Source: Bacteroidales bacterium
GTDB lineage: Bacteria > Bacteroidota > Bacteroidia > Bacteroidales > JAFGUD01
Reading direction: 5' to 3'
NCBI GenBank assembly: GCA_016936595.1
Contig: JAFGXO010000041.1
Span: forward strand, 1 to 44,372
Length of the DNA: 44,372 nucleotides
Positions 1-8,803 of the stretch are shown here, piece after piece; position 1 is the stretch's first letter; each line of letters opens with the position of its first letter. Made by a program: the position numbers and the translations under genes. A model generated the notes under the pieces. It was given only the letters and a program-made list of their open reading frames with translations. It did not search any database and was not told the DNA's origin.

Positions 1-194
1 CTTTAATTTTTTTATCAAAAAAACAAAACTTTTTTTAAAAAACAAGTTTTTTTTGACGAACAGAAATAATAATAAACTGTAATAATGTTAAAATCCAACT
101 ATATCAATGTTTTTAGGAGTTTAAAGTTTTTTGTTTTTTTTGACGAATGGATTATTTGAACTGGTAAAAAAATAACTGCCCGGCGAATTTTTTG

Positions 195-3100
195 TTATTT
201 TGTTAGCTCAATTACTGCAATGCGTTTTTTTCCGTCCATTTTTACATTAAGTTCGGTGCTAAATCTAACATGTTTTAAGTATTTTAATTCGGTTATTACT
301 TGCTGATTGTTAATAAAATCCCATTTAAGTATATGTTCGGGGTTATTGTGCTGAATAGAGAAATATCCAACATTCATAGAAACAACGTTGTGGAAAAAAT
401 GAGATCCTGCAGAAGCGTCGAGGGGGAAATTTGGTAAACTTGTTTCAATAATAACTTTAGCATTTGAAATTTGAGACCAGACAACCGGAATTCCTAACCA
501 TTTATCGCGAGTACCAAGCCGCCCGGGAGCAATAAGTATATATTTTCTGCCTTGCTCAACCATTTGTTTATTAAGTTGTTGCACTTCTTGTGCCATTATT
601 TCGGTGTTTGATTTGTCAAATTTTTCGGCAGGAACAAAAATAATATCCTCAATGTTATCAATTAGTCCGTTTCCCATTGCATTATTTGTAAAAAATATCA
701 GTTTTTCTTGATCAATATCTTCTGTGTTTACTTCAAAGTCATCAATATTTCCAATTAAAGGTTTTATTTGTAATAAATAAAACGACGCTTTATTTTCTTT
801 GTCTTTTTTCAAATCAATAGCAAATTCAATTTCAACGGGAGCACCCATTGCTTCTTTTACAATTTCAAGAATTGTTTCTAAGGTTTTGGGCAAGGGGATA
901 TAATCAAATTTCAAGATGTTTGCAAAATCAATTACTCGTTGGCCGTTTTTGTCAATTCCCGGGTGTAAAACATTATTATCTTCATCAAAAACAGAGGCTA
1001 AATGTTTTAAAGTTCCATGTTTTTCGGCATCGTAGATGTCCAATTTTTTTAGTCCGGCGTTTTCACCTTCAAGTAAATTGAGTTCTTTTTTGTTTAAATC
1101 AACTGCATAAAAGTAAATTTGAGAATTATTCAGCAAATCTTTTAAAGAATAGTTGAATATTTTGGGGAATTTTGGCGAAAAATGGAATGTTCTACCGCCA
1201 CCAACAACATAAACACCTAAACCTAAGGCTAATGATGCTAAACCGTCTTGGGGATTAATATATGAAAAAGGATAATAATTGTATGATTGAGCAGTTCCGC
1301 TAATATGTGGATAATAATAATTTGAAAATTCTTCGCCTACAAGCTCTTGAATAACTATAGCCATTTTTTCTTCTTCAATTTTATAATCAATAGCCTCTAT
1401 GTAATTTCGGGTTGAGGGCGAAAAAACAGAAGCATAAACAAGTTTTATTGCTTCAATTAAGTGAATAAGACGAACTTCAATATCGGTGTGGTTATTAGGA
1501 ATAATATAAGTTTCAAAAACACCGGCAAATGGTTGTGTTAAAGAGTCTTCAAATAAACCGGAGGATCTAACAGCAAGAGGTTTACGAATAACAGAAACAA
1601 TTTTTCTGAGTTTTACAACTAATTCGTCGCTTAGCCATGAGTTAATAAAAATCTTTTTAAGTTCTTGATAATCAAAATTAGGTTTAAAGATGTATTTTCT
1701 GAGGTCGTTATGTTCAATAAATTCGTCAAAAGTATCGGTTCCGATAATAAAAGTTGAGGGAGTTTTGATGTTAATATCCGGAAATTTATTTTTGATGCCA
1801 AATCCGTAAACTAATTTGTTTACAAAAACTAATCCGCGTCCTTTGCCGCCAAGTGCACCCGACGAAAGTTTAACTACGGTGCTCTGATTATTAATTTCTT
1901 CTTCGGAAAATTCAACTACTTTGCCTTTTGTTTTTTCGTATTTTAGTCGCATTATAGTGTTAACAAGAAAACGACGAATGTGTGCTATATCTTTAAAATC
2001 ATCAGAACGAAGTCGAGCGAGAATGTCGGCAAATCTTATTTCTCCTCGAGCCATAAGCCATAGCGAAAAGTGGTTACGGGTAGCGTGATAGAGCAAACTA
2101 TCGTCGGGGATAATGTTTAAAAAATGTTCAAAATCGTTAAGATTTTTGGCTCTATAGCCTATATCGTTTCCGTTAACATCGCAATAAACAAAATCGCCAA
2201 AGCCCATGTTGTATTTAAGAACTCGTTTAATATCTTGTGATAATGTGTCGGAATTTTTATAAATAAAGGAACAATTTATTGAATTAGCTCGTTCTTTATT
2301 ACTTAAATCTCGAGATTGAATAATAATTGGAATGTCGATATCGGGGGTTTGGCTTTTGATGTGTTTTGCAAGGTCTATTCCTGCATTTTTGTCTTTTATT
2401 CCATTCCTGAAAAATTCAACATCGGTTATAAGGCTCAGAAAATTAGATTTATGTTTTTCGAAAATTTTTATTGCATTTTCGTAAGTAGAAACTAACAATA
2501 TTTTGGGTCTAACTCTTACGCTTAAAACTTTATACAGTTCATCGGTTTCGGATAAATTTTCCATAACATCGCGGGTTTGCTCAAAAATTTTTATGTAAAG
2601 TTCGGGTAAATAGCGCGAATAGAAGCGGGGAGTGTCTTCAACCAATAGTATTATTCTGGCGTGACCGATTTTAGTGTCGTTTTCAAGATTAATTCTGTCT
2701 TCTAACAGTTTTATCATCGAAAAAAATATTCTTGAATCTCCGTTCCAAATAAATAAGTTGTCGATTAATCCTTCAAATTTGTAATTTATAAATTCTGAAG
2801 CTACGGTATTATTATTTAAAAGCATAAAAATGGGAATATGCTCAAAATCATTTTTTATAGTTTGAACTATTTTGATTGGTGTTTTTTTGTCGTTTCCAAC
2901 CATAACAATAATTAAATCAAAGTGCTTTTCGCACAGATATTTAAAGGCGTCGTAGTAAAACGAAACAGCTGTAACACGAGGGAAAGATGTAAGGTTTAGT
3001 TTTGAAAAATCACCGAGAATTTTTTGGGTGAAATTTCCTTCATTTTCTATGGTAAAAGCATCGTATAAGGAGGCTATAAGTAGAATTTCTTTTACTTTAA

Positions 3101-3584
3101 AGGGCATTAAATCGTAAAGAATATCGCGGTCGTAAAAATTTTTAAAAAGCATATCGTCATAATCGATATTGCTTTGGGTTTGATTAATGTCTAATTTGTA
3201 TTTAAAATGAACGCAAGACTCGTATTTTTTTGACCCTGATTCGTCAACTTTTCCAAAATGATTTGAAATAATTGTTGTTAGTTTTTCTATTATCTCAAAA
3301 TCTTCTTTGTTTGTTTCGTTTAGTCTATCATTATCAAAAAAAACTTCAAAAAAATATTTGTCCTTATCTACCAAAAATGGTATGGTGAAAAAAGCTTTTT
3401 TTTGAATTCCTTTTTCGCATAATACGCCTTGCGAAAATTTATTAATTCTTGTTACAACATTTTTTTTATTGTGAAATAAATTAACAGACCTCATACAAAA
3501 AACACGAAGTGCTTCTTCTTTGTTATGGCAGTTATTTAATGTGTCCTCTAAGCGTCTTATTGAACGAACTAAACTTTCATTCAT
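195..3584 (-). CDS. PEP/pyruvate-binding (PPDK N-terminal) protein with receiver-like domains
   Basis: This 1129-residue protein carries the ATP-grasp/nucleotide-binding domain of PEP synthase and pyruvate phosphate dikinase at about residues 560-945. Visible motifs are ALGGKGRGL (near 578), PLAVRSSGLFEDS (near 671) and the closing LLQIKPL (near 940). Two stretches before it look like degenerate response-regulator receivers: about 165-295, and about 308-460 with LLVED and LITDVEF. The first 110 residues may be a GAF remnant. The phosphohistidine swivel and the C-terminal PEP/pyruvate TIM barrel of true PEP synthase are absent, and a 180-residue C-terminal region of unknown type replaces them. 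It therefore cannot do the full dikinase reaction by known chemistry; an ATP-dependent phosphotransfer or regulatory role is inference. It lies downstream of upp and the 56-bp repeat array on the same strand. The ATG at 3584 is the only convincing start. Confidence 0.8.
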   Translation of the reverse strand: MNESLVRSIRRLEDTLNNCHNKEEALRVFCMRSVNLFHNKKNVVTRINKFSQGVLCEKGIQKKAFFTIPFLVDKDKYFFEVFFDNDRLNETNKEDFEIIEKLTTIISNHFGKVDESGSKKYESCVHFKYKLDINQTQSNIDYDDMLFKNFYDRDILYDLMPFKVKEILLIASLYDAFTIENEGNFTQKILGDFSKLNLTSFPRVTAVSFYYDAFKYLCEKHFDLIIVMVGNDKKTPIKIVQTIKNDFEHIPIFMLLNNNTVASEFINYKFEGLIDNLFIWNGDSRIFFSMIKLLEDRINLENDTKIGHARIILLVEDTPRFYSRYLPELYIKIFEQTRDVMENLSETDELYKVLSVRVRPKILLVSTYENAIKIFEKHKSNFLSLITDVEFFRNGIKDKNAGIDLAKHIKSQTPDIDIPIIIQSRDLSNKERANSINCSFIYKNSDTLSQDIKRVLKYNMGFGDFVYCDVNGNDIGYRAKNLNDFEHFLNIIPDDSLLYHATRNHFSLWLMARGEIRFADILARLRSDDFKDIAHIRRFLVNTIMRLKYEKTKGKVVEFSEEEINNQSTVVKLSSGALGGKGRGLVFVNKLVYGFGIKNKFPDINIKTPSTFIIGTDTFDEFIEHNDLRKYIFKPNFDYQELKKIFINSWLSDELVVKLRKIVSVIRKPLAVRSSGLFEDSLTQPFAGVFETYIIPNNHTDIEVRLIHLIEAIKLVYASVFSPSTRNYIEAIDYKIEEEKMAIVIQELVGEEFSNYYYPHISGTAQSYNYYPFSYINPQDGLASLALGLGVYVVGGGRTFHFSPKFPKIFNYSLKDLLNNSQIYFYAVDLNKKELNLLEGENAGLKKLDIYDAEKHGTLKHLASVFDEDNNVLHPGIDKNGQRVIDFANILKFDYIPLPKTLETILEIVKEAMGAPVEIEFAIDLKKDKENKASFYLLQIKPLIGNIDDFEVNTEDIDQEKLIFFTNNAMGNGLIDNIEDIIFVPAEKFDKSNTEIMAQEVQQLNKQMVEQGRKYILIAPGRLGTRDKWLGIPVVWSQISNAKVIIETSLPNFPLDASAGSHFFHNVVSMNVGYFSIQHNNPEHILKWDFINNQQVITELKYLKHVRFSTELNVKMDGKKRIAVIELTK

Positions 3585-3628
3585 GTGTTTTTAATTAATT
3601 GTTTTTATTGGTCGTCTTATCTGTGTTG

Positions 3629-4013
3629 ATGCCCTGACGGACATCGCTACATACCGGGCGTCCCGATGGGACTTTTGTATCTCAATGCCCTGACGGACAT
3701 CGTTGCATACAGGGCGTCCCGATGGGACTTTTGTATCTCAATGCCCTGACGGACATCGTTACATACCGGGCGTCCCGATGGGATTTTTGTATCTCAATGC
3801 CCTGACGGACATCGTTACATACCGGGCGTCCCGATGGGACTTTTGTATCTCAATGCCCTGACGGACATTGTTGCATACCGGGCGTCCCGATGGGACTTTT
3901 GTATCTCGATGCCCTGACGGACATTGTTACATACCGGGCGTCCCGATGGGATTTTTGTATCTCAATGCCCTGACGGACATTGTTACATACCGGGCGTCCC
4001 GATGAGACTTTTT
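3629..4013. repeat. Tandem array of seven 56-bp GC-rich repeats
   Basis: Units begin ATGCCCTGACGGAC at 3629, 3685, 3741, 3797, 3853, 3909 and 3965, so the period is exactly 56 bp; the last unit is degraded at its end. A unit has 30 G/C in 56 against about 30% around it. Units differ by only a few substitutions: CATCG in units 1-4, CATTG in units 5-7. Each holds the palindrome GTCCC-GAT-GGGAC plus GCCC/GGGC and CATCG/CGATG pairings, so a transcript would fold strongly. Because 56 is not a multiple of 3 and all frames carry stops, it is not coding. It fills the gap between upp and the PPDK-like gene, both read leftward. Confidence 0.95.
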
Positions 4014-4044
4014 TTGTTTCGATTTCGATGTTCTATTCATTCTT

Positions 4045-4671
4045 TTACTCAGTGCCAAGAAGTCGGTCGCCGCAATCGCCTAAGCCTGGTAAAATGTAAC
4101 CAATGTCGTTAAGTTTTTGGTCTAAAGCTGCTGAATAAAACTGAACATCGGGGTGTTTTTTTGTTACAAGTTCAACTCCTTCGGGTGCAGCAACTATTGA
4201 TACTACTTTAATGTTTAGTACGTTTGCTTTTTTGAGCATATTTATTGCATAGTCAATAGAATGACCGCTTGCTAACATTGGGTCAAGTAATAGCACTAAT
4301 CTGTTGTCGATATCGGGCGGAAGTTTACAGTAATATTCTTTAGCTTCAAGGGTGTCGTCGTCTCTGTATAATCCAATAATTCCTACTTTTGAAGTAGGTA
4401 GAAGGTCTAAAATTCCGTTTAACATGCCTAAACCTGCTCGTAAAATAGGAACAATTGCTATATGTTCGGCAATACGTTGAGCCGTCATTTGTTGCAATGG
4501 CGTTTCAATAATTTCTTCACGTAATTTTAAGTCACGTGTAATTTCAAAAGTCATTAAGTACGAAATTTCGGATAAAAGTTTCCTGAATTCAATGTTTGGG
4601 GTTTCTTTATCGCGTAAAAAACGTAATTTTTCTTTAATCAGTGGGTGCGAAACAACTTTAAAATTATCCAT
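4045..4671 (-). CDS. upp: Uracil phosphoribosyltransferase
   Basis: Converts uracil and PRPP to UMP in pyrimidine salvage in the cytoplasm. The 208-residue length equals that of the well-known bacterial enzymes. The PRPP loop is visible as LLLDPMLASGHS, the conserved segment ILRAGLGM precedes it, and the C-terminal uracil-binding segment GYILPGLGDCGDRLLGT is intact. The start ATG at 4671 lies 10 bp downstream of a Bacteroidetes-type -7 element (TAACTTTG, 4682-4689), which supports this start and a very short leader. The 56-bp repeat array begins about 30 bp beyond the stop codon. Confidence 0.97.
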   Translation of the reverse strand: MDNFKVVSHPLIKEKLRFLRDKETPNIEFRKLLSEISYLMTFEITRDLKLREEIIETPLQQMTAQRIAEHIAIVPILRAGLGMLNGILDLLPTSKVGIIGLYRDDDTLEAKEYYCKLPPDIDNRLVLLLDPMLASGHSIDYAINMLKKANVLNIKVVSIVAAPEGVELVTKKHPDVQFYSAALDQKLNDIGYILPGLGDCGDRLLGTE

Positions 4672-4681
4672 AGTTTTTGTA

Positions 4682-4689
4682 CAAAGTTA
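4682..4689 (-). promoter_or_regulatory. Candidate -7 element for upp
   Basis: On the - strand this reads TAACTTTG, matching the Bacteroidetes primary-sigma -7 consensus TAnnTTTG, and ends 10 bp before the upp ATG. No clear -33 TTG lies at the expected distance. Confidence 0.5.
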
Positions 4690-4781
4690 AAAAAAAACTA
4701 TAAAAATTATCGTTATTTAAAAAAAAGTAAAAAAAAGGTGAATATTATCTATATGATTTAGAAAAAATGGTTAAATAATTA

Positions 4782-6458
4782 TTAAGAGTTTGTGTTCAAA
4801 AAATTATTCAAAGAAAATCCCATCACAACAATATCATCAGTTTGAGAGTTTGTTCCTTTCCAAGAGTTAAATTTGTTTTCGAGAATTATTTTTTGTTCTA
4901 TAAATTGCTTTTTGTGATTTTCGAGAAGAGTATCTAAAAATTCTTTTTTCATTAATTTTTTGTGATTTTGGTTTAGTTGATCGTAATAACCATCAGAGAA
5001 CATGTAAAATACGTCGTCTTTTTTTGGAGCAAAATTAAAGGAGTTAAAAGGTTTTTCGGAATTTTGTTGAGCACCAATTGGCATTCTATCGGCTTTAATT
5101 GTTTGCATTTCGTTGTCTCTAATATAAACTAAAGGATTATGAGCTCCTGAAAATTCTAATATTTCGTGTTCAATGTCGTAAACAATAAGTGCTATATCCA
5201 TTCCATCTCTTGATGTTTCGTTTTCTTCTTGTCTTAAAGCATTTATTATTTGTTGTTTAAGGGTGTCTAAAATCACATTCGTTTTAAAAACTTTGTTGTT
5301 CGTAACAATTTCGTTAAGTAGAGAAATTCCAAGCATGCTCATTAAAGCTCCGGGTACACCATGACCGGTACAGTCGGCAATAGCTAAAATTAGTTTGTTG
5401 TTGCTAATTGTTGCCCAATAAAAGTCGCCACTGATAATATCCCGAGGTTTAAAAAGTATAAAATTATCAGGAATAAGCTCATTCATTAAAGATTGGGGGG
5501 TAAGTACTGCTTCTTGAATTCGTTTTGCGTATTTTATGCTCGATAAAATATCTTTTCGTTGAGCTTCAATTTTTAAGATGTAATTTTTTTGTTTTGTAAT
5601 GTCGTGAATAATTTCAATTGCACCGCTATAATTACCGTCTTTATCGTAAATAGCAGTTGCTGTTCCGGTAAGATATTTTGCTCCACCAGGCAATTTTTCA
5701 GAGTATGATTCGGCTTGTATAATGTTTTTGCTTATTTTTATGTGAGAATAGCCATCAATATTTTTTGATAACTCTTGGGTATAATCAATAAGAATAGGTT
5801 TTCGTTCGCCATATATAGGAATTGAATATTCAAAATTGCCTTTACCAATTATATCAGCGGCTTTTATTCCGGTAAGGTTAGCCATTGCATTATTCCAAAA
5901 TTCAACTTCGCCGTTTGCATTTATTACAAAACCAGCATCGGGTAAGGATTCAATAATTTGATATATTTTTTTAGATGATTCTTCTAATTCGTCTCTTTGT
6001 TTTCTTATTTCTTGTTGTTGTTGGCGTAAAATGTTTTCGGTTTCTTTAATTTTAGTTATGTCTGAATTTACGGCAACAAGGTTTATAATATTGTCTTCGT
6101 TATCAAGCACCGGAGACAGGGTTGTTTGTGTGTATATTTTTTCTTCGTTTTTATTATATTCAACGTTTGTGTATGTGTATGAGTTTTTTGAGTTTTTAAC
6201 GAGATTAAATATTTCTTCAATTTTTTCGTAAGAACTGGTTGCAAATATTGTATTTCCTTTGTGTTCAAATAATTCAGATAAAGAATAACCATAAATTTTA
6301 GAAAAAGCTTTATTCGCCCATTTAATTTTGCCGTTGGCTTCCATAATTACAACTGCATTGTCGGTTTCGGAAGCAACTATTGAAAGTTGTGATAGTTCAT
6401 CGTTTATTTGTTCAATTATTTCGTTTCTGACTTGAAGTTCTTCGAGAATTTCAGACAT
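4782..6458 (-). CDS. PAS-PAS-SpoIIE (PP2C) phosphatase, 3' part of an interrupted hydrogenase-like sensor gene
   Basis: Has two PAS domains (LSIVASETDNAVVIMEANG at about residues 25-135 and ESLPDAGFVINANGEVEFWN at about 165-285), a short coiled coil, and a SpoIIE-type PP2C phosphatase over the last 240 residues. The phosphatase motifs are complete: PRDIISGDFYW, IADCTGHGVPGALMS, RDGMDIALIVYD, GAHNPLVYI, MFSDGYYDQ and TDDIVVMGFS. Such domains dephosphorylate Ser/Thr on anti-sigma-antagonist or Sia-type partners. The reading frame continues upstream without a break past this ATG to the in-frame TAA at 6678-6680, and beyond it into the hydrogenase-like ORF. The piece is therefore the C-terminus of a longer protein; the ATG at 6458 could at best give a separate internal product. 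Confidence 0.85.
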   Translation of the reverse strand: MSEILEELQVRNEIIEQINDELSQLSIVASETDNAVVIMEANGKIKWANKAFSKIYGYSLSELFEHKGNTIFATSSYEKIEEIFNLVKNSKNSYTYTNVEYNKNEEKIYTQTTLSPVLDNEDNIINLVAVNSDITKIKETENILRQQQQEIRKQRDELEESSKKIYQIIESLPDAGFVINANGEVEFWNNAMANLTGIKAADIIGKGNFEYSIPIYGERKPILIDYTQELSKNIDGYSHIKISKNIIQAESYSEKLPGGAKYLTGTATAIYDKDGNYSGAIEIIHDITKQKNYILKIEAQRKDILSSIKYAKRIQEAVLTPQSLMNELIPDNFILFKPRDIISGDFYWATISNNKLILAIADCTGHGVPGALMSMLGISLLNEIVTNNKVFKTNVILDTLKQQIINALRQEENETSRDGMDIALIVYDIEHEILEFSGAHNPLVYIRDNEMQTIKADRMPIGAQQNSEKPFNSFNFAPKKDDVFYMFSDGYYDQLNQNHKKLMKKEFLDTLLENHKKQFIEQKIILENKFNSWKGTNSQTDDIVVMGFSLNNFLNTNS

Positions 6459-6677
6459 TTTTTCTGATTGTTCAACTAATTTTTGACGTTGATTTTCAAT
6501 TTTTTGTTCATTATGCTTAATTTCGGTTATATCGTGGATAACTTCAATTGCTCCGATATATTCTCCTTTTTGATCGTATATTGCTGTAGCATTGCCAATT
6601 AAGTATCTTTCTTGTCCGCGTAAATTAGGAACAAAAGTTTCGGCTCTTAAAGTGTTCCCGTTTTTTTCTACGCTTGA

Positions 6678-8228
6678 TTAATTTTCAATTAATGTGGTTT
6701 GGTCAATTCTAACTAAATCAATAAGTATGGGTCTTGCTTCTCCATAAAATGGGATAGCATATTCATATTCTCCTTTGCCTATTATTGATTTTGAGCTTAC
6801 TCCGGTCATTTTTTCAATAGCCTTATTCCAAAAAGTAACAACTCCATGCTCGTTAATTATAAAAACAGAATTAGGAAGCATTTCTAAAATATGATTTATT
6901 TTTTGTTCGGAGTCCGAAAGGGCATCTCTTTGGGTTAATATTTCTTCGCGTTGTTGTTTTAATTCTTCAAGTGCTTCGTTTAATTTTGCGGTTCTGTCTA
7001 AAACTTTTTGTTCAAGGTTTTCGTTTGCAAAACGGAGTTTTTGTTCGGTTTCTTTTAATTTTGAAATATCAGAAATCATTGCAAAAGAGCCAATTAGTGT
7101 ATGTGTTTTAAAATCATACATTGGCGAAGCACTAATTAAGCAGCATATTCTATTTCCATCTGACTGAATAAATTCCATCTCGTAAATAGAGTGTTTTCCT
7201 TTTAAACGACCTTCAATTTCATTAGTAATAATTGTTTTATATTTATCGTCAATAAAATCAAATAAACTTTTACCAACTATGTCTTTTTTCTTCAAAATTC
7301 TTTTCATGCTATCGTTAGCCGAAATGATAGTTTCTTCGAGGTCTATTTCAACAAAACCGTCTTGAGATGTTTGTAGAACTGCTTCAACTTTATCTTTGCT
7401 GTTTTCTGCTTCGGCTAAGTTAATGTCTGTTTGTCGTTTAAGATAATGGTGACAGTTTTCGGGTCTATTTAGTTTGTTGTGTATGGCAATAGCCATTCCT
7501 TCGCAAGAATTATAACCGCAAGCAGAGCAATTTAAAATATCTTCGGTTTTATATTTGTGCATTTTTTGATAAATTCCTTCAATTTCATTTTTTGTTGGAT
7601 ATTTAATCGTTACATTTTCCCATCTGTTTACATATTCTCTTTCAAAATAATCTGAATACCAGTATCTACTTACAATGTTTTCAATTGATTTTTTGCTTTT
7701 TTCAACATTGTTTTCATTTTCGTCTAAATACAATTTTTTTAGTTCTTTAGCACGTTTTTTTATCCAAAATTCAGTTTCATCAGGCGATTGACCTATAACT
7801 TTTGTTGCCGGACCTTGATTACAACCATTTTTGCAACTCAAACAATCAATAACTAATGGAGCTTTTCCTTCATCTATTATTTTTGGTAAATCTGCAAGGT
7901 AATCATAAATGATTTCTACTCCTTCAATTTGTCTGGTGTCGCATTCTATTCCGGGGATCCATCTTTCAAGTGTTTTTGTAAGCCCGCCGGGCGAAGAAAA
8001 AAGAACGGCTCTTTCTGCAGGTGGGTTATCAAAATTTGAATCAGGATATGTGTTAAGGTCTATATTGTTGTCAATCAAAAATTTATCGATTGACTTTATC
8101 CCTAAATTATAGTCGCCTAAGCCTGTGGCTTCGTATTCGCGTTTTTTTGCAATACACGGCGAAACAACAGCAATTTTATACTCGGAAAAATGTTTGTAAT
8201 ACATTTTTATCATTTTAATTGTGTGCAC
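6678..8228 (-). CDS. Middle part of interrupted sensor: H-cluster-like domain, 4Fe-4S domain, PAS domains
   Basis: In the same frame as its neighbours on both sides and separated from them only by TAA at 8259-8261 and TAA at 6678-6680. It holds the rest of the [FeFe]-hydrogenase large-subunit domain, with VSPCIAKKREYEATG (H-cluster motif 2-like) and DCLSCKNGCNQGPATK (motif 3-like). A small Fe-S domain follows (CSACGYNSCEGMA), then a PAS domain, a coiled coil and the first two thirds of another PAS. The apparent GTG start at 8228 is simply the first start-like codon after the upstream stop. The 3' end cuts a PAS domain after RPILID, and its remaining residues (RYLIGNATAIYDQKGEY, IGAIEVIHDIT) continue intact past the stop. 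Nonsense mutation, sequence error or readthrough are all possible. Confidence 0.75.
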   Translation of the reverse strand: MHTIKMIKMYYKHFSEYKIAVVSPCIAKKREYEATGLGDYNLGIKSIDKFLIDNNIDLNTYPDSNFDNPPAERAVLFSSPGGLTKTLERWIPGIECDTRQIEGVEIIYDYLADLPKIIDEGKAPLVIDCLSCKNGCNQGPATKVIGQSPDETEFWIKKRAKELKKLYLDENENNVEKSKKSIENIVSRYWYSDYFEREYVNRWENVTIKYPTKNEIEGIYQKMHKYKTEDILNCSACGYNSCEGMAIAIHNKLNRPENCHHYLKRQTDINLAEAENSKDKVEAVLQTSQDGFVEIDLEETIISANDSMKRILKKKDIVGKSLFDFIDDKYKTIITNEIEGRLKGKHSIYEMEFIQSDGNRICCLISASPMYDFKTHTLIGSFAMISDISKLKETEQKLRFANENLEQKVLDRTAKLNEALEELKQQREEILTQRDALSDSEQKINHILEMLPNSVFIINEHGVVTFWNKAIEKMTGVSSKSIIGKGEYEYAIPFYGEARPILIDLVRIDQTTLIEN

Positions 8229-8258
8229 AATAGGGCTATCAACCGGAGCAAGATGTTT

Positions 8259-8735
8259 TTAAAGTTCTGGTTTGTAAAGTTCAATGTAAGTAACAATTGC
8301 CGGACATGGCTGTGCAATAACTGTTTTAGGGTTATTGTTTTTTATGTGTTCGATGTATGATTTTACAGTTAATTCGGCTCCAAAACTAACATCAAATACA
8401 GCAGCAACACCTAATTCTTTTAAAAAAGTATTTAATTTTAAATGGGCATCAGGAAAACTTGCAGCTGAACTTGGAGCTGAAACTGCAATTATTTTTTCGC
8501 CGGCAATTAAATCATCTACAAATTTTTGAAAATCATCAATATAGGTTCTTGCTTCGTGAGTACAAGCTTCAATACATTTTCCGCAACCAATACATGTGTT
8601 TGGGTTAATAGTTACAAAATCACCGCTTCCATCATTACAATATTTAACAGGACAAACGCTTATACATACGTGGCAATTAACACATAAAGCTTCGTTAATT
8701 TTAATAACCGGAGGTAATGATGTGGCTGTTTGCAT
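8259..8735 (-). CDS. N-terminal part of interrupted sensor: 2x[4Fe-4S] ferredoxin and start of [FeFe]-hydrogenase-like domain
   Basis: Two ferredoxin motifs are visible, CVNCHVCISVCPVKYC and CIGCGKCIEACTHEA, followed by the beginning of a Fe-hydrogenase large-subunit domain with the motif-1-like QPCPAIVTYIE. This is the layout of the putative sensory (group C-like) hydrogenases, where a PAS domain and often a PP2C phosphatase follow. Motif 1 has one cysteine instead of the TSCCP of catalytic enzymes. I start at the ATG at 8735 (MQTATSLPP); a TTG at 8768 would add 11 residues but lies right at the expected transcription start of the promoter at 8773-8803. The frame continues beyond TAA 8259-8261 as KHLAPVDSPIVHT, which matches the family. 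Confidence 0.8.
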   Translation of the reverse strand: MQTATSLPPVIKINEALCVNCHVCISVCPVKYCNDGSGDFVTINPNTCIGCGKCIEACTHEARTYIDDFQKFVDDLIAGEKIIAVSAPSSAASFPDAHLKLNTFLKELGVAAVFDVSFGAELTVKSYIEHIKNNNPKTVIAQPCPAIVTYIELYKPEL

Positions 8736-8772
8736 TGTTTTATATTTAACATTTATGTTTAAGAGCAAAGGT

Positions 8773-8803
8773 CAAAAGTATGAATTTTTTGTTAAATATT
8801 CAA
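8773..8803 (-). promoter_or_regulatory. Bacteroidetes-type promoter for the hydrogenase-like sensor gene
   Basis: On the - strand, TTG (8801-8803), a 20-bp spacer, then TACTTTTG (8773-8780), matching TTG-N19-21-TAnnTTTG. Transcription would start near 8767, leaving a leader of about 30 nt before the ATG at 8735. Confidence 0.65.

Noticed and set aside
47-147. Two copies of TTTTTTTTGACGAA 87 bp apart (47-60 and 134-147)
   Set aside because: Short and T-rich; chance or a minor direct repeat, with no mobile element between them.
3629-4013. CRISPR array
   Set aside because: The repeats are directly head to tail with no spacers; variation is by scattered substitutions only.
3924-4112. 62-codon + strand ORF
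   Set aside because: It is made of the 56-bp repeat and the antisense of the upp 3' end; other repeat copies carry stops in the same register.
4782-8735. Reassignment of TAA as a sense codon
   Set aside because: TAA ends many intact genes here (upp, fbp, lepB, SiaC-like), so it is a normal stop in this organism.
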